A stretch of 64,000 nucleotides of DNA, taken from Akebia trifoliata (lineage: Eukaryota; Streptophyta; Magnoliopsida; Ranunculales; Lardizabalaceae). The DNA is taken from positions 27,939,169 through 28,003,168 of the forward strand of contig CM030715.1 in assembly GCA_017979445.1 (NCBI GenBank). Reading direction: 5' to 3'. The notes beneath the pieces are model-generated. The model did not search any database and had not been told where the DNA came from. It worked only from the letters and a program-made list of their open reading frames with translations. This document shows positions 1 to 11,952 of this stretch, piece after piece (the first letter of the stretch is position 1; each line of letters begins with the position of its first letter). The position numbers and the translations under genes were made by a program.

Positions 1-2061
1 AATAAGTGAATAAGTGATTATCACTAAGAAACTGAAAAAAAACAGAAATGGGTGGGGGGAAATATTAAGGAAACAGACGCAGAAATAGAATAATTTCCGA
101 AACAAAAATGGACTAAACAAGAACAAAAAGGATCCCCCAAAGATGACCTTTTCGCTTCCCTTTTACTAAAGAATCGAAGTAAATCACCATCATTATTATA
201 TATCATAGCATGGGGTTAGAAGTTAGAACACTAATCATTTTACTTCATTTTTTATTTTTTATTTTTTTATTTATGGTTATTGTGGAGGATATTTCTCGAA
301 CGAGCGACATGTGGCAATCTCGAGGAATTTTAGCTGAAGAGTCAAATTACATGATAACTTAACTGATCATTCGACCTACCAGTGAAGTCGATTTGTCAAG
401 CTTCAAATCTCGTAAAGTAGAGAATATGTAACTACTTTCACGAAAATCAAGGCAAATCCCTAAACGGGCATAACCACTCAGATGAGAATCATGGAGAAAA
501 TTCGAAAAAATCTAAAGGTAGAAATCCCTATAAATACAAAGGTACAACATGTCAAAAAAGTATGTAATTTCCTCTTTAAAAATACTCTACATTACTTGTG
601 CTAGAAATTCTGACTTAGGCGTCGGAGTGGTTTGATTGCAGGCCCTCTCAAGAACACAGGAGGAGAAGAATTCTTTTCCAGAGAGGATCATGAGGTAGAA
701 CAAATTTTTACATCTACAGTTACTCAAACTCATTTAAAATGAAGCTAATACAAACATGATTTTAATACTCGGCCGACTTCAATTTAACTCTTAACAAGTT
801 GGAATGGAATCTAAACGCATCGAGCGAATTTTTAACTATGAATTGAGACCCCCTTTAACTTAACCAAAAAGTGGTTCAAATCAGTTGATTTTTTTTTAAA
901 CTTGACCTAATCGATTTTGGGAGTTTTATGTTCATCTATACTATTATAATCAGAGAAGGGTGAGTATTATTGTTGATGCAAATAAATACTTATTAACATT
1001 TTTTAATTGAAAAGTATACTTTTTGATAAATCCATTAATGTATAGACATAATCTATCTACAATAATATATTTCTTATATGTTTATAAATTAATGAGGAAT
1101 TGAGTTACTTTGAACCAGTTTGAGAGGCTTGATAGTGTGAATAAATTTTCATATTCCACGTGTCTCCTAGAGACCATAGAGAGAGAGAGAGAGAGAGATT
1201 CCATCAAATCAGGATCTAGGAATCATAATAAGATTCAATGTCGATTCCGTTGTACATTTGGACTACCAAAAGTTTAGATGCACCTCCTCCTTAAGTCTGT
1301 ACTATTGGATGTTGTTGACTCACTAACGGCGTAGCGTTGACTGCGGACTGTGAACCCTACGGACGACGTACTCTCGCAAGAGGAATTCCTCCTTTTCGTC
1401 TATTCTGGGTCCCTCATCGATAGATGTCAAAACACATAAAGCGCAGGCAATAATTTGAACTATAGGTATGTTTGGATGTAGTGTTTGTCTTGCCCGCCCT
1501 AATAACGTTGTTGAGGATAAAAATAGACAGTTACTATTACCACACCAATTTTTGTACTAACGCCACACCAACTGTGTGCAATTCTTACATGATTTTTATG
1601 GGGAATTGGTGTGGCATTAGTAAAAGTTGGTGTGGCAATAGTACTTCTCAAAAAAATACAGAGCTTATATTAACACACTAACATTTACTAAAGGCACGTT
1701 CCCTCCCTAATAACCTGGTAAAAGATAAAAATACAGAGCTTATATTGACACACCAACATTTACTTAAAGTACATCATCTATATACTGACAACTATTTAAT
1801 TTCAAAAGGATTGGAGTGTTGTGAGTAAAAACTGGTGTCCCAAAAGAATCTTTCTAAACTTATCTATTGTGTCGAGGAGAACGGCCTTTTACACTGGATT
1901 GAACTTGATCGTGGTTGACTCCTCAATAATGAATCCAAACGGGTAATAGGTATCCAAAAAATTAAATTGAAAATTGGATTGAGTAGAGTTATCCATTGAT
2001 CCAAACAGTCACACATAGAAATATAAATGATAAATAATGAAAAATTAATGAAAGAAAGTAC
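1..2061. other. Non-coding stretch, probable DUR3 intron or 3' flank
   Basis: I recognise no coding exon here on either strand. If the DUR3-like exon at 2062-2244 belongs to a complete gene, this is its first intron. The stretch holds a short GA microsatellite near 1178-1198. It also has a repeated 'gttggtgtggca' type motif near 1610-1640, and a similar motif occurs near 11540. The short open frames look random. Confidence 0.4.
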
Positions 2062-2244
2062 CAAAAAAGAAGTGAAGACAGCAAAGAAAGCTCCAAATCC
2101 AAGAATAACAGAGTATCCAATTCCTTGATTGAGAATAGTTTTGCCCTCGAAGAAACTGCTTTGCCTCCTGCACTGCCCACCCTCCATACGATAATAATTC
2201 TTCGAGAAATCGAACGGTGGACATTCGAGCGAAGGAGAAGCCAT
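2062..2244 (-). CDS. DUR3: Urea/proton symporter DUR3-like, first exon only (partial)
   Basis: The exon encodes 61 residues starting at the ATG at 2244 and ends at a GT donor (2061-2060). It matches the N-terminus of plant DUR3, a plasma-membrane sodium:solute-symporter family protein that imports urea with protons. Recognisable parts are the short '[11 protein letters not shown]' segment, '[11 protein letters not shown]', and a first membrane span in '[19 protein letters not shown]'. The full protein is about 700 residues. The following exons would lie to the left, but none is visible in 1-2061, so either intron 1 exceeds 2 kb or this is a truncated copy. A CT-rich stretch just upstream of the ATG looks like a plant 5' UTR. 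Family assignment is from recognition; whether the gene is intact is unknown. Confidence 0.72.
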
Positions 2245-3623
2245 GACAGAGAGAGAGATAGAGAGTGTTTGAATCCTTCCTTCGTTATAAGAAAGAAAGA
2301 AAGAAAGGTAGGTGTAGGTGTTGTGTGACGATAGATTCAATTGAAGTCAAGTATATTGGCTTAGCTGTCAATTATTGCACCCTTGGATCTCTTGTTCTCA
2401 CTCCCTCCAAGAGGTTTTTTAGTTTTCAACTCTCATTTGTCCACTAACGGGACATTTTAGTAATTATTTTGTCTTTCTAAGAATATAAACGGCTAAATAA
2501 TGGCCGTTGATCCTGCTGATCTGACTTGATGATGATCACTAAAATAAATCTCAATCATTGGATCTCACATATCCATGGTCGGGATTGTGTGAACATATGA
2601 GTTCACATTTCACGTCCCCAACCCATAATTATATTGTATTAGAATTAAGGATAGAAGAGATAAGAAAATAAAATTTGAGGAATATTAATAGAAAAGAGGG
2701 AAAGTGGAAACCCAATTAAGTTGAAAGTTATTCTTAAATTTCATGAGAAAAGTAAATCTCCACCACTCTTTGTATTGGGGGAATACTATTATATTTTATT
2801 ATATAGATTAAAATTTGTATATGCCTACAGCACGATCATCCTCTTTAGGGTAAAAGTAAAAAAAATAATAAAAATCTTTGAGGTTTAAAGGGTAAAATAG
2901 AAAAGATAATAAAATTAAAGGGATATTATTAAAAAAAAAAAAAAAGAGGGGATAATTCGAGAAATATATTTATTAATGTGGATCCATTTTCGATAGAACA
3001 TTTATCTCCCATAACTATAGTAACAATAGACTCTACCATTGTGTTTTGTCTTATAGACTATAATTTGCCCATGTACTTACATTGCACTCATTCTATTCGG
3101 GTTTGAGGGTTAAAAGAGGAAAGACAATAAAATTTTAGGGGTAGTATTGAAAAAAATAAGTATAAAAGTAATAGAAATAAAGTTTGGAGGGATATTATTG
3201 GAAAAAAAAATAAAATTAGAGACTATTATTGAAAATGAGATAAGAGAAAAGACAATAAAGATCAAAGGATATTCTTGAAAAAGGAGGAGAGAAGGGAATA
3301 AAGTTTAAAAATGTTCATCAAGATTTGTGGAGAAATTAAATTTCAATCCTTATGTAAGGAATAAACATTGGGATGAGGGTTGGGCTTAGGCTTTGTCCGA
3401 TTTAGGTCCAAAATAAAGGGTTGGCCTAACATTACGTCTCAAGATGGTCTAATAACTTGTCTAATATTTTGAAAATATCAATCAGGTTTATGGAAGATTT
3501 CAATAGTAATCAGTGATTATTGATTTCGAACCCAAGTCGTAGTATCGAAACTTACGATTATATGAATCATAATTACAGCAGTACACAGACTCTTTGGCGA
3601 CAGTATAGAGAAACTGCTCTTCT

Positions 3624-3827
3624 AATCTGATTTAGCCATGTGGCATACTCAATCGACACCCCCAACGTGACAAGCTCGAGAACCGTAGATCTGCTCTCCT
3701 CAAGATACACAATTACACCTTTTTATGGGGAACCATAGGTCTATATCCCGAGGAGAGCAGATCAATGGTTCTCGAAACTGTCGCATCAAGGGTGTTGATT
3801 GAGTATGCCACGTGGGTAAGTCAGATT
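3624..3827. mobile_element. Fold-back MITE, about 204 bp
   Basis: Both ends carry AATCTGA. The imperfect inverted repeats continue inward for most of the element through 'GTGGCATACTCAATC' and an inner 'GATCTGCTCTCCTC' arm. The whole unit would fold into one long hairpin with a short central loop. There is no coding capacity. I could not fix a convincing target duplication. Parts of the same sequence recur in degraded form near 9905-10120. Confidence 0.65.
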
Positions 3828-4084
3828 ATCACGATTCTTAATGATTTTATTGATGATCATATTCAAACCACGGTAGATTGAACTTAATATGTACTCTAAT
3901 TAATAATAATAATAATAAAAAGATTTGACTTTAGAGGGAGGAATTTGATTCACTCAACCATCCTAATTTCTAAGATAAGATTTTGATGATGTGAGCTAAA
4001 GAAAATAAGTTGGTAAAGTGTCTCACCAGTTATTTGATTGGAAAGTGTTAAAAGCATGGTTTGACCAATTTTATGCCATCAGTT

Positions 4085-4430
4085 AGGGTTGTCAATGGAT
4101 CGGGTTTGGATTGGATCCAGAACTGATCCGATAAGTTTTGGATCAAAGTCTTATTGGATCAGTTTTTATTGGATCTCACTATATGATCCAAATCTGACCC
4201 AAAAACAATAGGATCAGGTCCGTATAGGATCAAACCTAACCGTAATATATTTCATACACTTTCTTTCATTTTATTGGATCAGGTCCTTATTGGATTGGAA
4301 CAAGGTTGATCAAGAACCGAACCGATCCAATAAGATAAAGGATTGAAACCTTATTGGTTCGGATGCTTCTCGCATTCCAAACCCAAAAGTTATATACGAT
4401 TTCAGGCCTGGTCCGATTCATTGTCAAAAC
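4085..4430. mobile_element. Probable MITE rich in GGATC motifs
   Basis: The left end 'TTGTCAATGGATCGGGTT' is imperfectly inverted at the right end ('TTGACAATGAATCGGACC' on the other strand). The interior is a run of variants of 'TTATTGGATCAGG' and 'GGATC'. Elements with a 'GGGTGTCAATGG'-type end are common in plants. The superfamily is not assigned and no clean target duplication was seen. Confidence 0.4.
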
Positions 4431-4519
4431 AAAATGGGTATCTCAAATATTGATCAAAACATCGAGGGGATTGTCTAAATCATCTAAAAATTTATTAAGA
4501 ACGAAATTGGTCACGGTGT

Positions 4520-7500
4520 TCATATAATAAGAGACAGTATGTTGTTCACAATGACCTGAGAACTAAGGGTGGCATCAATCATAATTATCCCTTCGGCACT
4601 ATCGATCTGAAGTAAGTCCATTTGAGACTGCAAGAGCGTCGTGGGCATGAAATGATTTCCTTCTTCAGCCCTTTTCTTAAGCCGAGCTGCTATCACTTCC
4701 ACTGGAGCATCTAAGCAAACTAACTTCACCCTACTAATGTAACTCTCTAGTACATAATTTGGGTCAGCCATTCTTAGAATCTCTCTGTATTTCTTCTGCA
4801 GAGCCGAACATCCGAGAATTACAGTTTTGCCGTTGTTCATGTCTTCTCTAAGAGTATGTCGTAGTGTTTCAAGCCATGGTAGCCGGTCTTCCTCAGAGAG
4901 TGGGATACTTTTGGTCATTTTCTCTGTAATTCAAAAAATATTAAGAAGAAACTATTGTTGTATAATGGAAATGTAAAGTACTAGGATTTCATTAAGTTGG
5001 CTTTGAACAAAATGACTAAATCGTGTGTAATGAAAGCTTAATGACTAATATCATTGGAGGAATAAGTTTATATTACCTTTGTTTGCTTGTGAGTGGAAAT
5101 CATCGGCGTCAAGAAAGCTACAACCCATTGTCTTTGCTAGCATTGTCCCTATCGTACTGTTAGAACAATTCATATAAGAGACCAGTTTAGAACACAATTC
5201 ATAAGGCAAGTTTGTCACTGAACTCTCTATGTGAAAAAAAAGGGTAAACTCGACGCCAAGGTCCATCGAATTTGGCTAAATCCAAACAAATTCGATGGAC
5301 ATTGGCGTCGAATTCACGTAGTGACTGCTCACCTTGTATGGTTATAAAAATGGCCATTATAGGCGTTGGTATGGGCGTACGGTTATACAGACTTTAGTCA
5401 TAAAATAACAAAATATTTATTTCATTAGAACTAAATTAACATGTAAAAAAGACTGAAAAGGAAAGTGGAGTACTAATCAAACACATAGCCATAGAATGCC
5501 AAAGCAAACACAAATTGGTTAGATTTTAGTTATTGTCACTTAATTTTATCGAATTTCACTTATGTTTCTATTGACAGGTTGAGCACCATATAGAACATGG
5601 GATAGAAAGGGGCAAAGAAATGTTTTGGTCAAGAGAAAAACTGAAATGGTCTTGACCAAAACATTCGAAGAAATTCTCGAAACAATAAATGTTTCATTTC
5701 TATCTCGGCCAAAACATTATGAAAGGGCACGAAACTTTGAACCATGATGAAGATGAGGATGATGAATAAGAAGTACCTATTACTTTAGATTCTTGGCCTA
5801 AGAAGAGGACGTTAGGGTTGGAGCTCATGTCGCAGAACAAAACTAGGATTATATTTTACATAGCAAAAGACAGAGATTTGAAGACAAAGAAAACAGAGAA
5901 ATGCATTATATTTTCAATATTCTTTCATTTTTTTTAAGAAATATATTTTTTTGTTTTTTTAATGTGTATGCATACACACGCAGCGCTTCAGTGGCTGCCT
6001 AAGGTCATTTCTTGGGAAAGGAATTGCACATATACATACTAGTGGAGGAGCAGATTTTCAAATAATGGCACTGAAACTTATATTACACATGATGTGTGTG
6101 TAGGGGTTGGGATCCACCATTTTCTTGGCCCTACATGGGGAAGCGATAATAACATTTGTTTTGGCATTCAACCAAATGACAACACCCTTCCATTTGTATG
6201 TTCAAGTTAGATACAATATATTTTCTTAACCATTCTAAACAATGTTTTGGTCGGATGAGCATTGTCATTCAATTATATTGCTTTTTAGGCAAAAAAAAGA
6301 ACTATTATAAAATAATGGAAACAAAGATAAAACCTATCAAGTCAAACAAGAAAACAGTTGGAAGATATGAACACATTTGTAACGCCTCAGGCCCACAACA
6401 GTACGATATTGTCCGCTTTGGACTGAAGCCTGCGCAACTTTAAAATGCGTCGTAGTATGTAGGGTCTGGTTTGTCCCAGCCAAAGACCTCTTCCTAGGAA
6501 CAGAACTATAAGGAGTTAATGTCAATGATAATTGATGGATGATAAGGTACCACAATCCATGATGAGTTTAACCCAATAAGATAAAAACTTCTACAAATCA
6601 AAAGTCTTTGCTGAAGAAATTTCATTCATGATTGTGGTGGACCTTTTCAAGGTCAATTCTAATTGATATGTAGCCATATACAATGCAATAATAGGGTTTT
6701 CAAGGGAAAGGAAACTGGGACCTGTGCTATACCTTAGAACATCATAGTTTCTATGATGGGTAGTTAGTTTTTAGTTCTTTTTTGTCTCTCTGTTTTTCTT
6801 TTCTTTTCTTTTCATGTTTATCAGTTTTTGTTCATTGCCTTATCGTTAGGTAGGTCTTCTCGACCTTCTATCTTCTTGTATCCTTCTTTCTTCTTCCAAT
6901 TTAATAAAATTGATACTGCCTAAAGAAAAGACCAACAAGTCTATATCATTGAATGTTCTAAGGGTTTAAGCTAAGTGATCGGGACCTAATAAGTTTTGTG
7001 CAGATAAAATTCCAGGGATAAAGAAATCTTGCACCATCGATATAGTATGGGGCTCAACAAATACCGAAGTTTCAAAAGAATCTTGCTTGAATGGGCTTCG
7101 TTCAAATAAAAATCCATGATGCAGATTCAACTTCTTCCTTCATTATAGAATGGGAAGGAGAAAATTTATCTTCATTTGTATAATGAGCAAATTCAGTTCA
7201 AAGAAGTCACTACTATCACACAAAGGATTATAGGAAGCAAAAAAAAAAGGAGACCTGAAATAATGCGTAATAAATTGTTATTCTACAGTTAGAAGCTATG
7301 AATGTTTGATAGAGTGACCAGATTCAAGCATAAGAAAGAATCAGAAAGTAAGCACTAAAATAACATCAGAGTTCCCACTAGACAGACATGGACAGTGGAG
7401 ACGAAGGATTGTAAAAGTGTTTGCAAACATTCGAGTGTTCCAATAGGCCACGATCTAAGAGAGCTTTTTACAATGAAGTTCAAAGGCAAAGATTTAAAAG

Positions 7501-9210
7501 ATCTCTTTTTTCTTATAATTCTGATTGAAGATCGTGTCAGCTATGACTACCCATCATTGGTTGTGGCCATTAGCCACCACACGAAGCTTCTGTCGGTGAT
7601 TCCTTTGTTGACTTTTGAATATCGTGGTTGCACACAATAAAATGCACTCAGGGGGAGTTGAAACTTATACCTTCAAGAATAGTATTAAAGTAATAATTAA
7701 ACTAGATAGAGAAGTTTGTAGGGTGAGTTTTTGAAGAAGCCATAGTATCCATATCCGGCTGGAAAACCATTCATACCTAACCTATATGACTCCATTGAAT
7801 ACAGGTCATGGTCTCCCATAATTCAAAGCTCAATGATTTTAAAATCAGTAGGTTGTACATTCTAATTGAATCATAGGCAGCATCGACAAATTGAAGCTTC
7901 TGGACCCTGCAATACACACCCATATAATTTCCATTGATAAAACTCGGTTCAAATGAAATGCGTGCAATGTCTTGTGCCATGAGAATATTCACTTGGCATG
8001 AATTATGTTATGAATCTCAAATGAATTTTTCCTAGCCCACCTATTTGTTGACCCTCGGACTCGGCACCAGAAGAGCCACTTAGGTGTTGTTTACGAGGAG
8101 AAGGGGTAATCGCTTTCATGTTTGGTCACAAACTCTGTTAGACACCTATAGATGATTTGAATCTTATTAAATGCGATGAGCATAAAGGGCACTATATATG
8201 TAGGAGGGAAGTGCTCCTCAAGCAAAGATGTGGCAGATGAGGGATGGTATACATATGCCATGCATGATATTGCTAGCCGGATCATTGTGGGCTGAGGTTG
8301 AATACTCATTTGCATTGCTCTTCTCTCATTTGATTCACTCTTCTCTCCTCTCTATTTATTAATATCAATCAAACAGAGCAAAGTCAGCACTATAGATCAT
8401 ATAGAAATTCAGGTGTTGTCTTTGGACTAGAAACAAATTATCAAAAAAATTGGTCAACCTTTTCCTTTACTCTGTGTTAACCAACTAAAGTAGATTTGAT
8501 ACATGTAACACACCAATTGACCATCTGATATGTGTGCTTTACGGCGCCTTCTTTTTTTCTTTTCTTTTTTTTTGTTTGTAAATTGAATTGGGTATGGTGT
8601 TGATACCACAACCTACATTTAAACAACCCCCCCCCCCCCCCCACCCCAACCCCACCTACTAGTAATTTACCACTAATCTCGGTTGCCTAGCAAAGAAAAG
8701 GGTATAGGGACCAGTTAATGCTTTTTGCGAGGAATGACCGAATGAGTTACGCTTTAATTTCAACAACCCTCAACTCAAACACTCTTTCTTTTTTCACACA
8801 TCTATGTTTGTTAATAATAATAATAATAATAATAACAAAAACACTAATATTGAAAAGATGAAGAAGATTGCAATGCAATTTTAAGCAAATGGGTCCAAGT
8901 CTAGCTAACCCCTTAAAGTTAAATAAATAAATAAAAGGACTTACGATTTGCCAGAGCCACTGACACCCATGAGAACAACAGCAAAAGCAGCAGCCGTTCC
9001 TGATGAAATTCAAACAACAATGCTTTAATAAAAAAAAAAAACAAAGGTAGAACAATATGATCTAATCCTAATTAATTTAATGTATCTCCATACACCTTAA
9101 TACAATGGATCATAATATAATTACTCTATCAGAAAGGAATTTAGAAAAAGAAATTGAATCAAGAAAAACAGACCTTTGTTATTGTTAAGATGATCAGATG
9201 AAGAAGCCAT
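4520..9210 (-). CDS. Gluconokinase, four exons, complete
   Basis: Exons are 9210-9174, 8999-8945, 5156-5077 and 4923-4520. All introns have GT-AG borders, and the joined frame is open for 191 codons plus stop. The enzyme transfers phosphate from ATP to D-gluconate, giving 6-phosphogluconate for the pentose phosphate pathway. The P-loop GVSGSGKST lies at residues 24-32 and is split by intron 2. 'FLDADDFHSQANKEKM' and 'PLSEEDRLPWL' are the family's substrate-binding and lid signatures, with 'GCSALQKKYR' and the C-terminal 'MPTTLLQSQMDLL' behind them. Length fits the family (about 170-190 residues). There is no obvious transit peptide, so a cytosolic enzyme is likely. Intron 2 is 3.8 kb and carries transposon fragments. 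A hAT-type element lies 117 bp upstream of the ATG. Confidence 0.93.
5225..5323. mobile_element. 99-bp CACTA-like hairpin element in gluconokinase intron 2
   Basis: The left end CTCTATGTGAAA and the right end (other strand CACTACGTGAAT) are imperfect inverted repeats. They are followed by long matching arms containing TCGACGCCAA and GTCCATCGAATTTG around a short loop. The flanks are a 3-bp duplication, ACT (5222-5224 and 5324-5326), as expected for CACTA/EnSpm elements. The left terminus has one base differing from CACTA. It resembles the 290-bp element at 46338-46627 in its ends and TTCGAC subterminal motif. Confidence 0.65.
5590..5745. repeat. Remnant of a 'GAAACATT / TTTGAACCATG' repeat
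   Basis: The stretch contains inverted 'AATGTTTTGGTCAAGA' and 'TCTTGACCAAAACATT' arms and ends in 'CTTTGAACCATG'. This resembles the CATGG-ended elements at 21733-22241 and 27826-27970. The left boundary is degraded. It lies inside gluconokinase intron 2. Confidence 0.4.
6370..6500. repeat. Dispersed plant repeat with 'GATATTGTCCGCTTTGG' core
   Basis: The string 'acgatattgtccgctttgg' with adjacent 'gcctcaggcccac' is, as I remember it, part of a short dispersed repeat in many dicot genomes. Its class is unknown to me. No coding frame is credible. Here it lies in gluconokinase intron 2. Confidence 0.3.
8626..8660. repeat. Poly-C tract
   Basis: About 16 consecutive C residues are followed by further C-rich sequence within gluconokinase intron 2. 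The exact length could be an assembly artefact because homopolymers are error-prone. Confidence 0.7.
8811..8836. repeat. (ATA/TAA)n microsatellite
   Basis: About eight AT-rich trinucleotide units in gluconokinase intron 2, roughly 110 bases beyond exon 2. Confidence 0.7.
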
Positions 9211-9326
9211 TTGTGACTGAATCAATAAATCCCAATTCGATGTTTTGAGGGAGAAAACAATAGAGAGGGGAACAAGTAACACCTTCGAAACAAACAAACA
9301 AAGAAATTTGGTGGAGCTCTTCCAAT

Positions 9327-9584
9327 CAGGGGCGGAGCCAGGATTTTGTATTCGTGGGGGCAAATTACAAATAAATTTTTTTTATGATTTTCTATGGGGG
9401 CAAAGCAGTAGAATGTTGAAATTTTGTGGGGGCAAATTACAAATAAAAAAAATTTCAAAACTTCTGAGGGGGCAAAGCAGTAGAATGTTAAAAAAAAATT
9501 AAAATTATTAATACCTCCCTATGGATTTTAGAAATTCTTGTGGGGGCAATTGCCCCCACTGCCCCCACTGTAAATCCGCCCCTG
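9327..9584. mobile_element. 258-bp non-autonomous hAT-type element with 8-bp TSD
   Basis: The element begins CAGGGGCGGA and ends with its exact inverse, TCCGCCCCTG. It is flanked on both sides by CTTCCAAT (9319-9326 and 9585-9592), an 8-bp target duplication diagnostic of hAT elements. The interior has several 'GTGGGGGCAA' repeats and no coding frame. It sits 117 bp upstream of the gluconokinase start codon, so it may lie in the promoter or 5' UTR. The perfect duplication and ends suggest a fairly recent insertion. Confidence 0.88.
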
Positions 9585-10084
9585 CTTCCAATGAAAGAAA
9601 GATGGTCAAAGATGCAACCCTCTAACAACTCTAAGGCTAAGGGGTACCTAGTCATCTTGGATGAGTTTTCCGATAAGTTTGAGACGTATCGTCTAAAATT
9701 AAAAAAAAAAAAAAAAATGAACGTGAGGTATTAAATCTCGTACTAAAAATTGACTTGTACGTCCGTCTGGTCTCGTTCATGGCTGTCGATATCGAGACGA
9801 GACGATTCGGACTCGGACGAGTTTTGAAATCATGTAAGGGACTCACTCCATTTATGAAATTTGATTATCTACTCTAAGGAGTTTACTAACATCACCAAAA
9901 TCAATATCACTTTATGCCACGTGGAAAAAACCCTCTGAATATTTATTTGGCTCCACCCTGCGGTGGACTGTACACCTTCGGTGACATATTTTTATGGGGA
10001 AGAGTAATTTCGCATCCCGAGGCATACATCTACGATTTTTGAACTTGTCACATACTCACATTAGGAGAGTCGATTGAGTGTAAA

Positions 10085-10330
10085 CTGAGGTTAGAAGTTT
10101 CAGAATGATCTGATTTTTAGTGAGAAGATCCCCTCAACCCTTATAAAAAAATGGGCAGTACACAAAATGAGCTGATTTTTGGTGAGATGATCTCTTCACC
10201 CCCATTAAAAATGATTTACAAAAAATGGACGGTCCACAATTCTTCAACGTATAAATTAGGGTTAAAACTTTCGAAATAGATTGATTTTTGATGAGGATGA
10301 TCTCTTCACCATAGAGATAAAACATTGGAT
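10085..10330. repeat. Degraded member of the 'TGATTTTTGGTGAGGATGATCTC' family
   Basis: Three direct, partly decayed copies of a unit containing 'TGATTTTTGGTGAG' and 'GATGATCTCTTCACC' follow each other. They match arms of the better preserved double-hairpin elements at 33984-34350 and 35396-35722. Intact inverted ends are not visible here. Confidence 0.5.
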
Positions 10331-11402
10331 GGTGATCATATCCCCTGACTTTTAGCCTTTAGACTCATGGAATACTCAATGACCCCACCGCAAAAGTGCC
10401 ATGTGGCACTGTTGTTTGGACCCATTAACGATCCATGAACTTTTATAAACCCTAGATCTCAGTGTTTGTTTTGATTAAGGAAAAATGACCAAAATGCCCT
10501 CATCATTAACCTCTAGGTAAGTTATTTTTTCTCAATTCAATCTTGGCATGGCCTTAACTCCTAGAAAACTCATGTTTTTTCTATCCACAATTCCATCTTC
10601 TTAAGCTTGGCACCTATGTAGGGGTGTTAATGGGTACGCAATTACCCGATGTATCTAAAACCGGTTACTCGGTACTGAAACTATCAAATAGACCCAATCA
10701 TTTTTGGGTATGGATCTAGGTAGTTATCTTAAGAATCGGATCTCTTTCAAGTACCTGATGGGTATCCAATGCCGCCGGCTAGTAAATTTATAACATAATA
10801 AGAAAATTAGTAGTTTGATTAAATGCTTATAAAGAGATATCTTGACCTAAATGTAGTTTTACTAAAATTAAAATTATTAAAACAAATGTGAAGTCTTTAC
10901 TTTTTCCATTTTCTCTCCGTGAACTCCCACTCATTTTTCATATTTTTATACAATTTCAACAACAAATAAAGGGTTCATACTATAATTTTTTACGATTTTA
11001 TTATCAAAAGTTTGACTTGCTTAAAGAGTTTATTATTGATCGTAACTTTCAATCGAGTAATAAGTAAAATTATTGCATTAATTTATAAATAATTGTCTAT
11101 TTTATTAGATACTCAGTATATTTTTTCTCATTCAAAAAAGCATCATCCATTTTGGTGGATACCCTTTGGGTATCAGACATTTGTTGGGTCGGTTCTAGTT
11201 CCAGTGATCTTATACTCGGAATTGAAATCAATAAGAATCAAAAGTGAACCTTTATTTAGGTTCATGTTCTGAGTATATGTAGAACCATTTCTCATTAATC
11301 TATAAAAGCAGACCGAGGTCAAGGGATATGTCATTGTTTTGAAAATATAAGGATTTCTCAAATACTCATCAAAACATGGAGGGGTTAAATCATTAAAGGT
11401 TT

Positions 11403-11404
<2 letters not shown>

Positions 11405-11447
<43 letters not shown>

Positions 11448-11468
11448 TGGTGGTGGTGGTGGTGGTGG
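11405..11468. repeat. (TG)n(GTG)n compound microsatellite
   Basis: About 20 TG units run directly into about seven GTG units. The open frames across it on both strands are low-complexity artefacts. Confidence 0.95.
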
Positions 11469-11952
11469 GACCCAAAAAGACAGATTCTATCATATGTAAA
11501 TCACCAAAGAGTTAGCACACATATTGGGGTGCTGCTAGTAAAAGTTGGTGTGACAATAGAACCTCTCAAAAAAATTTCAGCTACATCTTCAACGTTTGGG
11601 TGAATATTTAATGTACCCTAAGTTTTCAAATTGACGACAGACAATCCCCTTAATTGGGGATAATACACTGATAAAATGATATAAATTGAAGAAGTGGAGC
11701 TGTTGGTGAAACAATGTTCAGATAATAAAAAGAAACTAAAATCATGAATCTTGAAAGCTCAATTGGGGCTTTTGAAGATTATCTGTTAATTTCTCAAGTT
11801 CAAAGCAGAACTTCAGCCAGTTGCATATAGAACGACAATATAAAACAGAGACGTCCGCCCATCTGACACAAATGCATCCAATGTACTATTACAGATATAC
11901 ACAGCTACCATCAATGCATCTACAATTGCTGTTGCTAATACTTGCGGTGCTG

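Larger units (their letters stand above)
2245..4519. other. Intergenic region with small inverted-repeat elements
   Basis: No gene is seen. The CT-rich leader of the DUR3-like gene occupies the first hundred or so bases. Two transposon-like inverted repeats lie at 3624-3827 and about 4085-4430, and a short TAA run sits near 3901. The rest is AT-rich with poly-A tracts. Confidence 0.6.

Noticed and set aside
11173..11603. Open frames on both strands over the TG/GTG microsatellite
   Set aside because: They consist of repeated His/Thr or Cys/Val and Trp residues created by the simple repeat, with no support as genes.
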